Assembly: GCA_007122505.1 (NCBI GenBank)
Contig: SKTQ01000117.1
Coordinates: 1 to 5,991 of the forward strand
Length of the DNA: 5,991 nucleotides
Direction: 5' to 3'
DNA from: Bacteroidales bacterium
GTDB taxonomy: Bacteria; Bacteroidota; Bacteroidia; Bacteroidales; UBA7960
Made by a program: the position numbers and the translations under genes. Every line of letters starts with the position of its first letter. Positions within the stretch are counted from its first letter, which is position 1. The notes beneath the pieces are model-generated. The model was not told where the DNA came from and searched no databases. It saw only the letters and a program-made list of their open reading frames with translations. Shown here piece after piece: positions 5,485-5,991 of this stretch.

Positions 5485-5991
5485 TTATAATTTCAGCGCC
5501 GACATGCCTCCATCCACTCCGATCACCTGCCCGGTGATCCAAGATGCGTCATCGCTCAGCAGGAAGGCTGCCATTGCTGCGATGTCAGCCGGGGTACCGG
5601 TCTTTTTAAGCGGATGTCTCTCTGCCGCTGCTTTTCGCCGTTCGTCCGTTCCAAGCAGGCGTTCGGCCAAAGGTGTGTCAGTCAATGAGGGAGCCACTGC
5701 ATTCACCCGCACTTTGGGAGCAAGCTCGGCCGCCAGGCTGCGTGTCAGCCCTTCCACGGCACCCTTCGCCATAGCCACAGAAGCATGGTATGGCATCCCC
5801 TGTGAAACAGCTACGGTACTGAACAACACAATGGAAGCAGCCGGTGATGCCTGTAGTTTTTTATATAATGCCTGAATCACCTTCAAGGCACCCAACGCAT
5901 TCACCTCAAAATCGTTGCGTACATCATCAGGTTTCAAACCCCTTACAGGCTTCAGGTTGATGGTACCGGGACAATAAACCAGGCTGTCAAC
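5485..5991 (-). CDS. Atypical SDR-family oxidoreductase, 3' part (5' end outside the window)
   Basis: The last 168 residues of a short-chain dehydrogenase/reductase are present, and the frame is open to base 5991. The visible part begins VDSLVYCPGTINLKP, which stands where classical SDRs have the NNAG motif. VNALGALKVIQ (30-40), SIVLFSTVAVS (53-63), VRVNAVAPSLTDTP (94-107) and ITGQVIGVDGG (152-162) follow, the last being the standard SDR ending. The NAD(P)-binding TGxxxGIG segment lies off the window. The catalytic Tyr of YxxxK is missing: the segment is YHASVAMAK, with Lys76 kept, Val at the Tyr position, and the nearest Tyr eight residues before Lys. The rest of the fold is well kept, so this looks like an atypical subfamily rather than decay. 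The substrate is unknown. It probably shares a transcript with msrB, which starts 33 bp downstream. Confidence 0.9.
   Translation of the reverse strand, partial: VDSLVYCPGTINLKPVRGLKPDDVRNDFEVNALGALKVIQALYKKLQASPAASIVLFSTVAVSQGMPYHASVAMAKGAVEGLTRSLAAELAPKVRVNAVAPSLTDTPLAERLLGTDERRKAAAERHPLKKTGTPADIAAMAAFLLSDDASWITGQVIGVDGGMSALKL

Overview
The window looks like a chromosomal segment of a member of the Bacteroidota. This is an inference from protein flavour, the lack of clear Shine-Dalgarno sequences before the starts, a possible TTTG/TAnnTTTG-like promoter, and the style of the short intergenic repeats. Nothing in the window fixes the taxon. All recognisable genes are on the minus strand, so the order of transcription runs from high to low coordinates.

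Right part (5991-4858): the 3' part of an atypical short-chain dehydrogenase/reductase is followed 33 bp later by a methionine sulfoxide reductase B (msrB). The two may be co-transcribed. A 120 bp gap follows, holding a weak hairpin and a candidate promoter.

Nuclease pair (4737-3454 and 970-1): a complete SbcD/Mre11/YhaO-type metallophosphoesterase and the 5' 970 bp of its expected partner, an SbcC/Rad50/YhaN-type ATPase with a GPNASGKT Walker A followed by a long charged helical region. Such genes normally sit side by side. Here about 2.5 kb lies between them.

Insert between the pair (about 3350-1117): this stretch is visibly richer in A+T than its flanks and reads as a collapsed type I restriction-modification operon. 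In order of transcription it holds an internal hsdM fragment with a one-base frameshift, the last ~28 codons of hsdS, one intact gene for a 484-aa AlbA_2 (Schlafen-type)/HATPase_c_4/winged-helix protein, and an hsdR relic in which an N-terminal piece is joined to a C-terminal piece with a frameshift at an A9 run. The hsdS tail and the intact gene still share an ATGA stop/start overlap, the mark of the former operon. Related repeats (GCAAATGTGC...AATAGCGT) lie at both edges of the insert in the same orientation.

The main point of interest is that a type I R-M island inserted between two partner DNA-repair genes, lost its methylase, specificity and restriction genes by deletion, and kept one accessory ATP-binding gene with a full-length reading frame.
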